Shown: positions 1 to 8,056 of the stretch, in pieces | How positions within the stretch are numbered: position 1 is the first letter of the stretch | Layout: each line of letters opens with the position of its first letter | Source of the DNA: Pseudomonadota bacterium | Lineage (GTDB): Bacteria > Pseudomonadota > Alphaproteobacteria > Rhizobiales > Hyphomicrobiaceae | NCBI GenBank assembly: GCA_003242645.1 | Contig: QGVC01000050.1 | Location: 1 to 14,560, forward strand | DNA: 14,560 nucleotides | Reading direction: 5' to 3' | Translations under genes and position numbers: made by a program | Notes under the pieces: generated by a model | What the model saw: only the letters and a program-made list of their open reading frames with translations | Told to the model about the DNA's origin: nothing | The model's database searches: none

Positions 1-116
1 TTATAGCCTCGAGCCAAGAACTCTTGAGCAAGAAGAATGCGCACCCGCTCTACACCACCTCCGCGGAGATCGGGAAGAAGAAGGGAGATTGTTCCGGACG
101 GATCAGTTCTTCGCAT
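1..116 (-). CDS. Glycosyltransferase family 4, N-terminal fragment cut by the window edge
   Basis: The minus strand opens an ATG at 116-114 and reads 38 codons without a stop to the window edge. The product begins MRRTDPSGTISLLLPDLRGG and continues with GVERVRILLAQEFLARGY. The pattern of a hydrophobic strand, then 'PDLRGGGVER', then a helix ending 'LARG' is the typical start of GT-B fold, family 4 glycosyltransferases, where the Gly-rich turn sits in the acceptor-side domain. Such enzymes add sugars to the lipid-linked repeat unit on the cytoplasmic face of the inner membrane. The gene starts 50 nt after the GT2 stop on the same strand, so it probably belongs to the same operon. No strong ribosome binding site is visible and the frame stays open upstream, so the start is tentative. 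Donor and linkage cannot be inferred from this fragment. Confidence 0.75.
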   Translation of the reverse strand, partial: MRRTDPSGTISLLLPDLRGGGVERVRILLAQEFLARGY

Positions 117-166
117 TTGCGTCTTAGGTGAGGCGGGAAGAGCTATCAATCGGTATCTGTACGGTT

Positions 167-1120
167 CTAAGACGTTAGCGCCCGCATTTGCTGGAGAACC
201 GAAGCGAAGCGTTCCGCCCATATTGGGCCGCCGATAGCGTTGAGCGCTCGATACGTCAAGCCGCCTTCAATACATCTATTCGGAGAAAGAGATTCAGCGA
301 TCTGAAACAACGAATCGAAGCCTGCCTTCCTGTCTCTAATGAGTTTGCGCCCGCATAACCACATTTTCTTGGCCAAGAATTCGCGTTCCTCTACACTGAA
401 ACAATAGTTTTCAGATCGAAGCCACTGGTAAATATTTATAAGGTCATCTGCCCATATAGGAGAATCGGGTCTCCTGCTAATTCTTCCGGGCCCTGCATGT
501 AGGCGTTGGTAGAAAACATCAGTGGCTGTATAGATGAACTGGACACCCGCCTTTACGAGATTCCAATGTAGCTGCCTCACTTGGCCGGATGGTCTCCCGA
601 CGTCAAAACCACCGACTTCGAGAAGAAGTGTGCGTCTGTGCAAAGGTGAAGTGATATTGAGGCCAAAGATCGCCAGGGTTGCTGGGCACGTATCGCCATC
701 AGCAAGCCAATGCTTTTTTCGTCCCAGAATTTTTCTAGATCCACTTGCTTGGATAGTATCTCCAAAGACAATTGCCTTCTGAGGCAGGTGGACGGCTTTT
801 TCGACAAGCGTCCTCACCGCTGCTGGCGCGAGCCAGTCGTCTGCATCGAGAAACAGCACGAACTCGGCATTGCTAAGCTCAAGGCCCCGATTGCGGGCGG
901 CTGGCGCGCCACGATTTGGTTCCGATTCCCACCGGACTCGATTACCAAAAGACTTGATTACTCCTAGGCTGTTATCTGTCGACCCATCATCGACAACTAC
1001 GACTTCGAGACTTGGATAATCCTGGTCGAGTGCACTTTGTATAGCGCAGGCGACCCATCTTTCGGCGTTCCAACAGGGAATAATAACAGCGACAGAAGGC
1101 GGGTTGGGGATATTCGGCAT
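167..1120 (-). CDS. Glycosyltransferase family 2
   Basis: A 317-residue GT-A fold glycosyltransferase, probably adding one sugar of the repeat unit at the cytoplasmic side of the inner membrane. The GT2 domain begins around residue 8 (VAVIIPCWNAERW). The nucleotide-binding DDGSTD lies at 44-49 and the metal-binding DADD at 92-95, preceded by the usual 'EPNRGAPAARNRGL' stretch. The domain covers about the first 115 residues; the C-terminal 200 residues are less typical and contain no obvious membrane segment. The ATG shares its A with the TGA of the upstream ABC transporter (TGATG), which implies translational coupling. The 3' half (about 280-560) looks more AT-rich than the rfb genes, as is common for serotype-specific glycosyltransferases, though I did not measure it. 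The sugar transferred cannot be told. Confidence 0.9.
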   Translation of the reverse strand: MPNIPNPPSVAVIIPCWNAERWVACAIQSALDQDYPSLEVVVVDDGSTDNSLGVIKSFGNRVRWESEPNRGAPAARNRGLELSNAEFVLFLDADDWLAPAAVRTLVEKAVHLPQKAIVFGDTIQASGSRKILGRKKHWLADGDTCPATLAIFGLNITSPLHRRTLLLEVGGFDVGRPSGQVRQLHWNLVKAGVQFIYTATDVFYQRLHAGPGRISRRPDSPIWADDLINIYQWLRSENYCFSVEEREFLAKKMWLCGRKLIRDRKAGFDSLFQIAESLSPNRCIEGGLTYRALNAIGGPIWAERFASVLQQMRALTS

Positions 1121-2937
1121 CAGCTGGTCACCTTTGCCTCATCTGATCGCAACGCGGAGATGAGGTCCGCATGTAAGGGGCTGGCAATCTCCAACACCCG
1201 CCCACCACTCACCTGGAATACCCGATTGCATGACCGAAGGGTTGATAGCCGGTGCGCAATAAGCACGATTGTCAAGTCGGTACCGAGAGATTGGATGGCC
1301 TCCATGACGGCTGTTTCAGTTTCTGAGTCTAGGGCGCTTGTCGCTTCATCGAATACGAGGATCTGAGCCTCCTTGTAGAGAGCGCGCGCAATCCCTATAC
1401 GCTGGCGCTGCCCGCCGGAGAGCCGAATGCCGCGTTCTCCAACGACAGTTTGATACCCCCCAGGTAAAGTCATGATGAAATCGTGCAGCCTTGCCTTTCG
1501 GGCAGCCTCCGTCACACGATCGAGGTCGATGCAGTGGTCAGGTACAGCAAATGCAATGTTCTCAGCAATGGTCGCGTCGGCCAGGTATATGGATTGTGGA
1601 ACGTGAGCAATCTGAGCCTGCCAGCTGGGTAACGACGATTCATCGAGCAGTTTGTCGTCAATCCAGATTTCACCAGAAGTAGGCCGCAGCAAACCCATCA
1701 TAAGGTCGGCAAGTGTGCTCTTACCACTGCCTGTCTTGCCGATTATCCCAATACGGTCACCTTTGTGAATGGTTAGATCGACGTTTTCAAGGACAAGTTG
1801 CTGGTGAGGAGCATAACGGAAAGAAACCGACTTGAAGCGAATTGCGCGAGTGAATGGTTGGGGCTTTCCAGAACGAGCGGCACTGTCAACAGCTTTAACA
1901 GGGAGTTCCAGAAGTTGAAGGACATCTGCTAGCAGGTGATGTGAGCCGACGGCCTGTGCCCAGCCATTGTATACCTGCTGTAGAAGGGGGAGCATTCGTT
2001 GTGCCCCGAGCGCCAGGGCGCCAAGGGTGGGAAGCACCGCTAAGAGACCGCCAGTTTGTCGACTGAGGCCGAAAGCGAGCGCGGCGATCAAAACCATTCC
2101 AAGGGCTTCAATAACGAACCGAGGGGCTATTCCAATGAATGCGTTCCACGCTTGCGCATCCCGGAATTGAGAATCAAGATGCGCAAATCTCCTGACGTAG
2201 ATCGGCTGAGCGTGATCAAGCAGCACGTCGCGGATGCCCCCCAAACCTTCCTGAATTGCCTGTACGCGGCGAGATTGAGTGCTGGCAATAATTCCACTAT
2301 TTGCGCGTAATCGACGACGGGTCGCAGTGGATACGGCTGCGTATATTCCTCCAAATCCGGCTGCAGCAACGAGAGCGGTGGTTGTGTCTATAAGAATGAG
2401 AGCCGCAAGGATGAACAGAGATATCAGCACTCCCGTGAGAGCCTGCATCAACGGGAGAAGCATGCCGGCGATGATCATTTGGACCTTGTTGATGCCGGCG
2501 ATCAACTCGCTGGTGTTTTTGGTCGCATGATAGCTATAAGGCTGATACAGTGTGCGGCGATAAACTTCCACTCCGAGATCGTAGCCTAACCGGTAGACGA
2601 ACTTCTGGCTGGACCAAACGAGCAGCAAACGTAGGCCGCCAGCGCACAGCGCTATCGTCGCGAATACAATGGTTGCTGGAAGGAGCAGGTCACTCGGAGC
2701 GCTTAAGCCGAGCATTCCCAAGGCGCGACCGAGAAGAGGATAGTCCAGCGCTTTGCCAGGGTCTGCCATGATGGCCAGGAATGGCAGCACTGCCCCTAAA
2801 GTCATCAACTCCGCAAGGGCGCCCAGCAACATGAGCAGGAGTACGGCAGCAAGCTGCAGACGCCGGCGTGGTGAAAATTGGCGGTAGAGGCGCCGGAGAT
2901 CGCGGATCAAGGAGTATGACAGGGCGTGACGTGCCAA
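1120..2937 (-). CDS. ABC transporter, fused membrane and ATPase domains (PglK/MsbA-like flippase)
   Basis: A 605-residue half-transporter that should act as a homodimer. Residues about 25-335 are a membrane domain with roughly six hydrophobic segments; residues about 365-600 are the ATPase. Visible motifs are Walker A GKTGSGKST (400-408), the Q-loop Gln in HVPQS (448), the signature LSGGQ (506-510), Walker B ILVFDEA (526-532) with the D-loop SALDS after it, and the switch His in AHR (562). All catalytic residues are present. The N-terminus (FSPRRRLQLAAVLLLMLLG, then ALAELMTLGAVLPFLA) resembles PglK-type exporters that flip lipid-linked oligosaccharides, and the position between glycosyltransferase and sugar-pathway genes agrees. 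It lies 64 nt downstream of the methyltransferase and overlaps the GT2 gene by one base. A lipid or peptide exporter is less likely in this setting. Confidence 0.9.
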   Translation of the reverse strand: MARHALSYSLIRDLRRLYRQFSPRRRLQLAAVLLLMLLGALAELMTLGAVLPFLAIMADPGKALDYPLLGRALGMLGLSAPSDLLLPATIVFATIALCAGGLRLLLVWSSQKFVYRLGYDLGVEVYRRTLYQPYSYHATKNTSELIAGINKVQMIIAGMLLPLMQALTGVLISLFILAALILIDTTTALVAAAGFGGIYAAVSTATRRRLRANSGIIASTQSRRVQAIQEGLGGIRDVLLDHAQPIYVRRFAHLDSQFRDAQAWNAFIGIAPRFVIEALGMVLIAALAFGLSRQTGGLLAVLPTLGALALGAQRMLPLLQQVYNGWAQAVGSHHLLADVLQLLELPVKAVDSAARSGKPQPFTRAIRFKSVSFRYAPHQQLVLENVDLTIHKGDRIGIIGKTGSGKSTLADLMMGLLRPTSGEIWIDDKLLDESSLPSWQAQIAHVPQSIYLADATIAENIAFAVPDHCIDLDRVTEAARKARLHDFIMTLPGGYQTVVGERGIRLSGGQRQRIGIARALYKEAQILVFDEATSALDSETETAVMEAIQSLGTDLTIVLIAHRLSTLRSCNRVFQVSGGRVLEIASPLHADLISALRSDEAKVTS

Positions 2938-3001
2938 GGCGTCGAATTCTTACTGGTCTTGTGAGGAAAGGACTGGATGGTGGCTTTGTGCAGCAGGGCG
3001 T

Positions 3002-3736
3002 TCAGGCCTTGTAAGGCGTTATCAATGCGGCGCCCTTCTCGAGTGCTAGGTGCCTAATAGAGATGTTTGGAATCTGGTTTTTCCATTGCTGGAGAATCTC
3101 CTGCTCTCCTTTTCGCGATGCATCGTCAAGAAGGGCGGTCCAGCGAGGCGAAAACCGCTGCATGAAAAAGGGAAGGGCCGGAGATCTGACCAGAGGGTGC
3201 ACGGGCATTGGGGGACCGTCAATGATAAGCAGATCGACCGATTGTAGATCTGACAAGGTATTGACGTCATACCAAGGAACTTCAGGTGCCCATTTTTCGT
3301 TGGTCATCAACGGGGCGATCCGAAGATCCACGTAATCCTGGAGACCATGGAGCGCAATATTGCATCTGGTAATGGCAGCGTAATCGGGATCGTGCTCGAT
3401 CGACGTTAGGCTGCCGCGGCCAATGCGCCTAAGCTCAGCGGCGATAATCAGAGTGGAAAGGCCGGAACCAAGCTCCACGACATGCTCAGGCTTTGCTTCC
3501 CTCAAGAGTGAGATGATTTGTGTGAGGAAATCCACAGAAGCCGCCCATCCTCCAGCCTTGGGTAGCGGCGCGCCGGCAGTCATGAGCATGTGAAGGCTTT
3601 GGGCGTTCCAAGGCGCCAGCTCCAGATTACCAAAGTGCCGATAGAGAATCCTATGCTTATGGCGGATATAGAACAGAAGACCGACAAGCAAGGCGGAGTT
3701 CAGGGCGATCCCGGAAGTGAGGAGCAGGGTGGTCAT
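3002..3736 (-). CDS. Membrane-anchored class I SAM-dependent methyltransferase
   Basis: A 244-residue protein with one N-terminal hydrophobic helix (about residues 3-23) followed by basic residues (IRHKHR), which suggests an inner-membrane anchor with the enzyme in the cytoplasm. The Rossmann-type methyltransferase core shows motif I VVELGSGLST (86-95), the acidic end of the second strand in IEHD (113-116), and the 'VDLLIIDGPP' strand and loop (167-176). This arrangement is close to the Methyltransf_24 group. In a polysaccharide locus it most likely O-methylates a sugar of the repeat unit, but the acceptor is unknown and a role outside the polysaccharide is possible. It starts 51 nt after the UDP-sugar dehydrogenase stop, on the same strand, and reads into the ABC transporter. 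Confidence 0.85.
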   Translation of the reverse strand: MTTLLLTSGIALNSALLVGLLFYIRHKHRILYRHFGNLELAPWNAQSLHMLMTAGAPLPKAGGWAASVDFLTQIISLLREAKPEHVVELGSGLSTLIIAAELRRIGRGSLTSIEHDPDYAAITRCNIALHGLQDYVDLRIAPLMTNEKWAPEVPWYDVNTLSDLQSVDLLIIDGPPMPVHPLVRSPALPFFMQRFSPRWTALLDDASRKGEQEILQQWKNQIPNISIRHLALEKGAALITPYKA

Positions 3737-3787
3737 AGGTACTTTCGTAGCGACTAGACGGAAATCTGCTGCACGAAGGCGGGAGCG

Positions 3788-5065
3788 CTACAGTCGCTCA
3801 CAGCTTTCGCCCTTTTCGAATACTCCCTTTACGTCAAAAAACACGGCACCTGGGCGGCCAAATGCCCGGATCTTTGCGGCGCCCATCTCGGCAAAATCGC
3901 GATGTGCAACGGCGAGGATCACGGCATCGTAGCGGCCCGCCGGCGGCTCGCAAGCTTCGACCTCAAGGCCGAATTCCCGACGTGCCTCGGCGCGGCTGAT
4001 CCAAGGGTCCCACACTTCGACGGTAGCATTGTAATCACGAAGGCGGCGAATGACGTCGATGACTTTGGAATTGCGCAGGTCCGGACAATTTTCTTTGAAG
4101 CTCAAGCCAAGCACGAGAATGCGGCTGCCGACAACTGGAAACCCCTTCTTCATCATGAGGAGGGCTACCCGATCTGCGACGTGGGCGCCCATGCCATCGT
4201 TGATGCGGCGGCCGGCGAGGATGACCTCCGGGTGATAACCGATTTCCTGGGCACGGTGGGTGAGGTAATAAGGATCCACGCCGATACAATGACCTCCGAC
4301 GAGGCCGGGGGTAAAAGGAAGAAAATTCCATTTTGTGGAAGCGGCGCGGAGGACCTCCTGAGTATCGAGGCCGAGCTTATGGAAGATAATGGCAAGCTCG
4401 TTCATCAAGGCGATGTTGAGATCACGCTGGGTGTTCTCGATAATCTTGGCGGCTTCCGCTACCTCGATGGAGCTGGTGCGATGGGTTCCAGCCGTGATGA
4501 TTGAGGCGTAGAGTGCATCGATAGCTTCGGCCGCCTCTGGCGTCGAGCCGCTCGTCACCTTCGTGATCATCGGCAGCCGGTGCGCTTTGTCACCTGGGTT
4601 GATACGTTCTGGACTGTAGCCGACAAAAAAATCCTTGTTGAAAGCCAGGCCGGAAGTTTTCTCCAGGATGGGGACACAAACCTCGCGAGTACAGCCCGGG
4701 TAGACGGTCGACTCATAGATAACGACGGCACCAGACCGCATGGATTTACCAACCGTTTCGGATGCCCTGACTAGAGAGGACAAATCCGGGCGATTGGCCT
4801 TGTCGATCGGGGTAGGCACGGCAACGATGAAGACGCCGCAGCGGGAAAGATCGTCGGGATTGCTGGAATATTCGAGGTAGCGAGCAGCTGCGAGCTCATC
4901 AGGGTCTACCTCACGGGTGCTGTCGTGATGCTCGCGCAGCTCCGCAATGCGCTCCGGCCGGATGTCGAAACCGATGACGGGACGCTTCTTTCCAAATTCA
5001 ACGGCGAGAGGCAGTCCTACGTAACCAAGGCCAATGACTGCGATCGTCTCGTGGCTCAGATCCAT
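3788..5065 (-). CDS. tviB: UDP-N-acetylhexosamine 6-dehydrogenase (TviB/WbpO type)
   Basis: A 425-residue cytoplasmic nucleotide-sugar dehydrogenase that oxidises the C6 hydroxyl of a UDP-hexosamine to a uronic acid in two NAD-dependent steps. The N-terminal Rossmann domain carries GLGYVG (12-17) and 'GFDI'; the middle contains VPTP (83-86), YSPERINPGDK (150-160) and KIIENTQRD (207-215). The catalytic Cys is in GGHCIGVDPYYL (C260), followed by the AGRRINDGMG segment (284-293); the C-terminal domain begins near 315. These signatures match the TviB/WbpO branch, which acts on UDP-GlcNAc or UDP-GalNAc, better than UDP-glucose dehydrogenases (Ugd). No C4-epimerase partner is seen in the window, so the final sugar (GlcNAcA or GalNAcA) stays open. 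The gene begins 10 nt after the VanZ-like stop, so it is surely co-transcribed with it. Confidence 0.9.
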   Translation of the reverse strand: MDLSHETIAVIGLGYVGLPLAVEFGKKRPVIGFDIRPERIAELREHHDSTREVDPDELAAARYLEYSSNPDDLSRCGVFIVAVPTPIDKANRPDLSSLVRASETVGKSMRSGAVVIYESTVYPGCTREVCVPILEKTSGLAFNKDFFVGYSPERINPGDKAHRLPMITKVTSGSTPEAAEAIDALYASIITAGTHRTSSIEVAEAAKIIENTQRDLNIALMNELAIIFHKLGLDTQEVLRAASTKWNFLPFTPGLVGGHCIGVDPYYLTHRAQEIGYHPEVILAGRRINDGMGAHVADRVALLMMKKGFPVVGSRILVLGLSFKENCPDLRNSKVIDVIRRLRDYNATVEVWDPWISRAEARREFGLEVEACEPPAGRYDAVILAVAHRDFAEMGAAKIRAFGRPGAVFFDVKGVFEKGESCERL

Positions 5066-5075
5066 CTTAGCTCGC

Positions 5076-5486
5076 TCAATGCTGCCGAGTGAAAGAACGC
5101 TGAACGCTGGTGCTTAGACCCAAGCCCAAAATGAGGGTCAGGCGGCCCAAGCCAATTCCGAATATGCCTGCTGCCAGATCAGTCCAGCTTGCTGTGCGCG
5201 TGTCGATCGGGAGCTGTGCTAACTCCAGCAAAACTGCGAAAGCCGCGATGCCGATAGTTACTGGCGCCGGACGTGTGAATGCCGGAATGGTGACCAGCGT
5301 AAGGGCCGTAAATGCGCCAGCGTGAAGCACCAGGTCATTGTAGCCGCGAACATAGCGGTGATCGGGTAAGGGCGCATCAGAGATGACCGCGAAATGGAAT
5401 GTGACTCCGGCCAGCGCGACCGCAGCTATCGCGAGTAGAAGGCGGTGTTTCGGAAAGCGGCTAGAAATTGAAAAACCCCTATTCAC
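5076..5486 (-). CDS. VanZ-like membrane protein
   Basis: A 136-residue protein if translation begins at the GTG at 5486-5484. A longer reading from 5744 runs through the rfbD coding sequence in another frame and looks like a shadow. With the GTG start, the start overlaps the rfbD stop as GTGA, and GGAG lies a little upstream. The product begins NRGFSISSRFPKHRLLLAIA and has about four hydrophobic segments (near 16-34, 50-67, 74-90 and 104-122). It shows the VanZ-family pattern: a polar loop 'YNDLVLHAGAFTALT' ahead of the second segment, 'LLELAQ' in the third, and 'RTASWTDLAAGIFGIGLG' leading into the last. VanZ proteins have no agreed biochemical role; they are known from teicoplanin resistance and often sit beside EPS genes in Proteobacteria. 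Between rfbD and tviB, translationally coupled, it is likely part of the envelope polysaccharide machinery. Its function is unknown. Confidence 0.8.
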   Translation of the reverse strand: MNRGFSISSRFPKHRLLLAIAAVALAGVTFHFAVISDAPLPDHRYVRGYNDLVLHAGAFTALTLVTIPAFTRPAPVTIGIAAFAVLLELAQLPIDTRTASWTDLAAGIFGIGLGRLTLILGLGLSTSVQRSFTRQH

Positions 5487-6391
5487 GCCGTCGCATTCTC
5501 CGTGGCTGATACAAGGCGCAGCACGACGTCGCGCAACGAAGACTGCCAGCCAGGCGCCTGCCAACCGAAGTCCCGGGCGAGCTTGGTACAATCGAGACAC
5601 GAGTTGGAGGGTCGTGCCGCTTTCGCAGGCCATTGAGGGGAGAGGATCGGCACAGCTTCTGCACATGGGCCGCCTGCCTCCCGGCTGGTTGCAAGCACCT
5701 GGCGAGCTAAGCCAAACCATGTCGTTTCTCCCGTTCCCGCGCAATGATAGGTTTCGGCTAGCCCTAATTGGGGGTCTTTACGCCAGCGGCTCACGATTGC
5801 GAGGATGGCGTCGGCCAGATCGAGCGCGGAGGTGGGAGTGCCGCGTTGGTCATTTACGACAGTGAGGTGACAGCGCGTCTCCGAAAGGCGTAGGATGGTC
5901 CGGACAAAGTTATGGCTAAAGGGGCTGTAAAGCCACGCTGTGCGCAGGATTATATGGTTACCATATTCGGCCCGGACACGTTCTTCGCCTTCCAGCTTCG
6001 TACGGCCGTAAACGCTCAGTGGGTTAACCCGATCCGTCTCGATATAAGGGCTGGTTTTGCGTCCATCGTAAACGTAGTCAGTCGAAACGTGTACGAGCCG
6101 AGCTCCGGTAGCCCGCGCAGCCCACGCGAGAATTCCAGGCGCTTCAGAATTAACGCGTGTTGCGAGTTCTCGCTCGTCCTCGGCTTTATCGACGGCCGTG
6201 TAGGCGGCTGCATTGACGATAACGTCGGGTGTTACCTTTGTCACCGCGCGCAAGATGCTATCCGGGCGCTCCAAATCCAAAATCGGTCGGCCGACACGCA
6301 CAAGCTCGAACGCATTCCGGCCCGCAGCCCGCTCGGCTAGGGACTGTGCGAGCTGCCCATTGACACCAGTGACCAAGATTCGTATCGCCAT
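5483..6391 (-). CDS. rfbD: dTDP-4-dehydrorhamnose reductase
   Basis: A 302-residue NAD(P)H-dependent short-chain reductase that makes dTDP-L-rhamnose, the last step of the pathway. The ATG at 6391-6389 was chosen because the Rossmann start MAIRILVTGVNGQLAQ follows at once and because it lies 2 nt after the rfbB stop; a longer reading to 6472 would run back into rfbB. Visible motifs are the GxxGQL nucleotide-binding loop (9-14), NAAAYTAVDKAE (60-71), HVSTDYVYDG (101-110) and the catalytic YxxxK in YGRTKLEGE (Y128, K132). Length fits the family (about 290-300). The binding loop has Ala where many members have Gly (GQLA rather than GQLG), a conservative change. Its 3' end overlaps the VanZ-like gene by four bases. 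Function is confident from motifs and from the rfbC-rfbB-rfbD order. Confidence 0.95.
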   Translation of the reverse strand: MAIRILVTGVNGQLAQSLAERAAGRNAFELVRVGRPILDLERPDSILRAVTKVTPDVIVNAAAYTAVDKAEDERELATRVNSEAPGILAWAARATGARLVHVSTDYVYDGRKTSPYIETDRVNPLSVYGRTKLEGEERVRAEYGNHIILRTAWLYSPFSHNFVRTILRLSETRCHLTVVNDQRGTPTSALDLADAILAIVSRWRKDPQLGLAETYHCAGTGETTWFGLARQVLATSREAGGPCAEAVPILSPQWPAKAARPSNSCLDCTKLARDFGWQAPGWQSSLRDVVLRLVSATENATA

Positions 6392-6393
6392 CG

Positions 6394-7455
6394 TTAACCC
6401 ATGCCGAGCCTTTCGCCGGCGTAACGCTGCTCGCGGATCGGCTGCCACCACCACGCATTTTGGAGGTACCATTCGACGGTCTTCTCAAGACCGCTGTTAA
6501 ACGTTTCCTGAGCTCGCCAACCGAGCTCGCGTTCCGCCTTCGAGGGATCAATTGCGTACCGGCGGTCGTGGCCAGGTCTATCCGGTACAAAAGTAATCAG
6601 ATCTTTGTACGATTGGCCGTTTCGTCGTGGCCGTTTGGCATCGAGGATGGTGCAAATCGCCTCGACAACGGAAATATTCGTGCGCTCGGAGCGACAGCCG
6701 ATGTTGTAGCTTTCTCCGACTCGGCCATTGAGTAAGGCACATTCCAACGCGCGTGCGTGATCTTCCACATAAAGCCAATCGCGAACATTTGCACCTCGGC
6801 CGTAGACCGGCAGCGGTTGCTCGAACAATGCGTTCAGAATGACAAGCGGTATCAACTTCTCCGGAAATTGATAGGGGCCATAGTTGTTCGAGCAGTTCGT
6901 GACGATAATGGGGAGGCCGTAAGTGTGGTGCCACGCTCGTACGAAATGGTCCGCGGCCGCTTTCGATGCCGAATAGGGTGAGGAAGGTGCGTAGGGCGTT
7001 TCCTCGGTGAACACTCCGGAGTCGAACGGCAGATCGCCGAACACCTCATCGGTTGAGACGTGAAGGAATCTGAACTGTGCGCGAGAGAAGGAATCTAGTG
7101 TGCGCCAGTAGGCCAGTGCTGCGTTGAGCAGGCGGAATGTCCCAACGACGTTGGTTTCGACAAAAGCTGCTGGCCCGTCGATTGACCGATCTACATGGCT
7201 TTCGGCAGCCAAGTGCATTACGGAGTCAATCTCGTACGTCGCCATTACGGCGCGCATTCGGCGCTCGTCAGAGATGTCTGCACGAACGAACGCATAGTTC
7301 GGTTTCCCTTGAATTTCAGTTAGGGAGGCAAGATTGCCCGCATAGGTCAGCTTGTCGACATTGACCACCATATGTCCTTTGCGGACGAGGTGTCGGCACA
7401 AGGCCGAGCCGATAAAGCCTGCTCCGCCGGTGACGAGGATACGTCGCACTGTCAT
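6394..7455 (-). CDS. rfbB: dTDP-glucose 4,6-dehydratase
   Basis: A 353-residue NAD-dependent extended SDR enzyme that converts dTDP-glucose to dTDP-4-keto-6-deoxyglucose, the second step towards dTDP-L-rhamnose. The ATG at 7455-7453 gives [20 protein letters not shown] and overlaps the rfbC stop as ATGA; the longer reading to 7545 only adds rfbC-overlapping sequence. Key features are GGAGFIG (10-16), the '[10 protein letters not shown]' segment after strand 2 (33-42), [12 protein letters not shown] (81-92), the catalytic triad region STDEVFGD with T135, D136 and E137, and YSASK (Y161, K165). '[15 protein letters not shown]' and the '[10 protein letters not shown]' stretch are typical of RmlB. 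All catalytic residues are intact and the length is normal. It is translationally coupled to rfbC upstream and 2 nt from rfbD downstream. Confidence 0.97.
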   Translation of the reverse strand: MTVRRILVTGGAGFIGSALCRHLVRKGHMVVNVDKLTYAGNLASLTEIQGKPNYAFVRADISDERRMRAVMATYEIDSVMHLAAESHVDRSIDGPAAFVETNVVGTFRLLNAALAYWRTLDSFSRAQFRFLHVSTDEVFGDLPFDSGVFTEETPYAPSSPYSASKAAADHFVRAWHHTYGLPIIVTNCSNNYGPYQFPEKLIPLVILNALFEQPLPVYGRGANVRDWLYVEDHARALECALLNGRVGESYNIGCRSERTNISVVEAICTILDAKRPRRNGQSYKDLITFVPDRPGHDRRYAIDPSKAERELGWRAQETFNSGLEKTVEWYLQNAWWWQPIREQRYAGERLGMG

Positions 7456-8015
7456 TCGAAAACGAAGCCCGTTTCGATTCCGGAGAGGCGTGGCGCTGAG
7501 CGATCCTTTTCTGAGAGTATGAATGGCGCGAGTTGGGAGGGCCATTCGATACCGATATCCGGATCATCGTAGCGGATCGCTCGGTCATGCTCCGGTGAGT
7601 AATAGTCCGTCACCTTGTAGAGGACCTCAGTGCCTGGCTCTAGGGTGACCAGGCCATGGGCGAAACCTGCAGGGATAAGGAGCTGGTTCCATTTCGCTGC
7701 GGAAAGTTCAACGCCGATCCATTTACCGAACCGGGGCGAGCCTTTTCGAATGTCGACCACAACATCGAAAATTGCGCCTCGAATAACGCGAACGAGCTTC
7801 GTTTGTGCTCGCGGTGGGCACTGAAAGTGCAAACCACGTAAGGTTCCGGCTTTCAAGGACACCGAATGATTATCCTGCACGAACTCAAGATCGAGTCCCC
7901 GATCAGCGAGAATCCGCCGATTCCAGGTTTCGGAAAAAATGCCGCGAGAATCCTCGTGGCGAGCCGGTACGATTTCGAGCACGCCGTCGAGGGCGGTGGG
8001 CCGGATGTCAATCAT
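7452..8015 (-). CDS. rfbC: dTDP-4-dehydrorhamnose 3,5-epimerase
   Basis: A 187-residue cupin-fold epimerase that inverts C3 and C5 of dTDP-4-keto-6-deoxyglucose. The ATG at 8015-8013 is preferred; a GTG directly before it (8018) is an alternative that adds one residue. No good Shine-Dalgarno sequence is visible for either. Conserved features are the '[13 protein letters not shown]' start, VQDNHSVS, the catalytic His in [10 protein letters not shown] (H63), the '[15 protein letters not shown]' strand, IPAGFAHGL and the catalytic-region Tyr in [11 protein letters not shown] (Y138/Y139). Length is typical of RmlC. It is the first gene of the rfbC-rfbB-rfbD-vanZ-tviB run and follows a gap of about 200 nt after the sugar phosphotransferase, so it could have its own promoter or be read through from upstream. 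No rfbA accompanies it in the window. Confidence 0.96.
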   Translation of the reverse strand: MIDIRPTALDGVLEIVPARHEDSRGIFSETWNRRILADRGLDLEFVQDNHSVSLKAGTLRGLHFQCPPRAQTKLVRVIRGAIFDVVVDIRKGSPRFGKWIGVELSAAKWNQLLIPAGFAHGLVTLEPGTEVLYKVTDYYSPEHDRAIRYDDPDIGIEWPSQLAPFILSEKDRSAPRLSGIETGFVFE

Positions 8016-8056
8016 CACACTGTCGTATCACTTGAGGCGGTACAGGAAAATTCCAA

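Noticed and set aside
3902..4504. 200-residue plus-strand frame
   Set aside because: It is exactly antisense to the UDP-sugar dehydrogenase, which has full family motifs; the product shows no domain of its own.
5487..5744. N-terminal extension of the VanZ-like protein
   Set aside because: The extension is the rfbD coding region in another frame and lacks VanZ features; the GTGA overlap gives a natural start.
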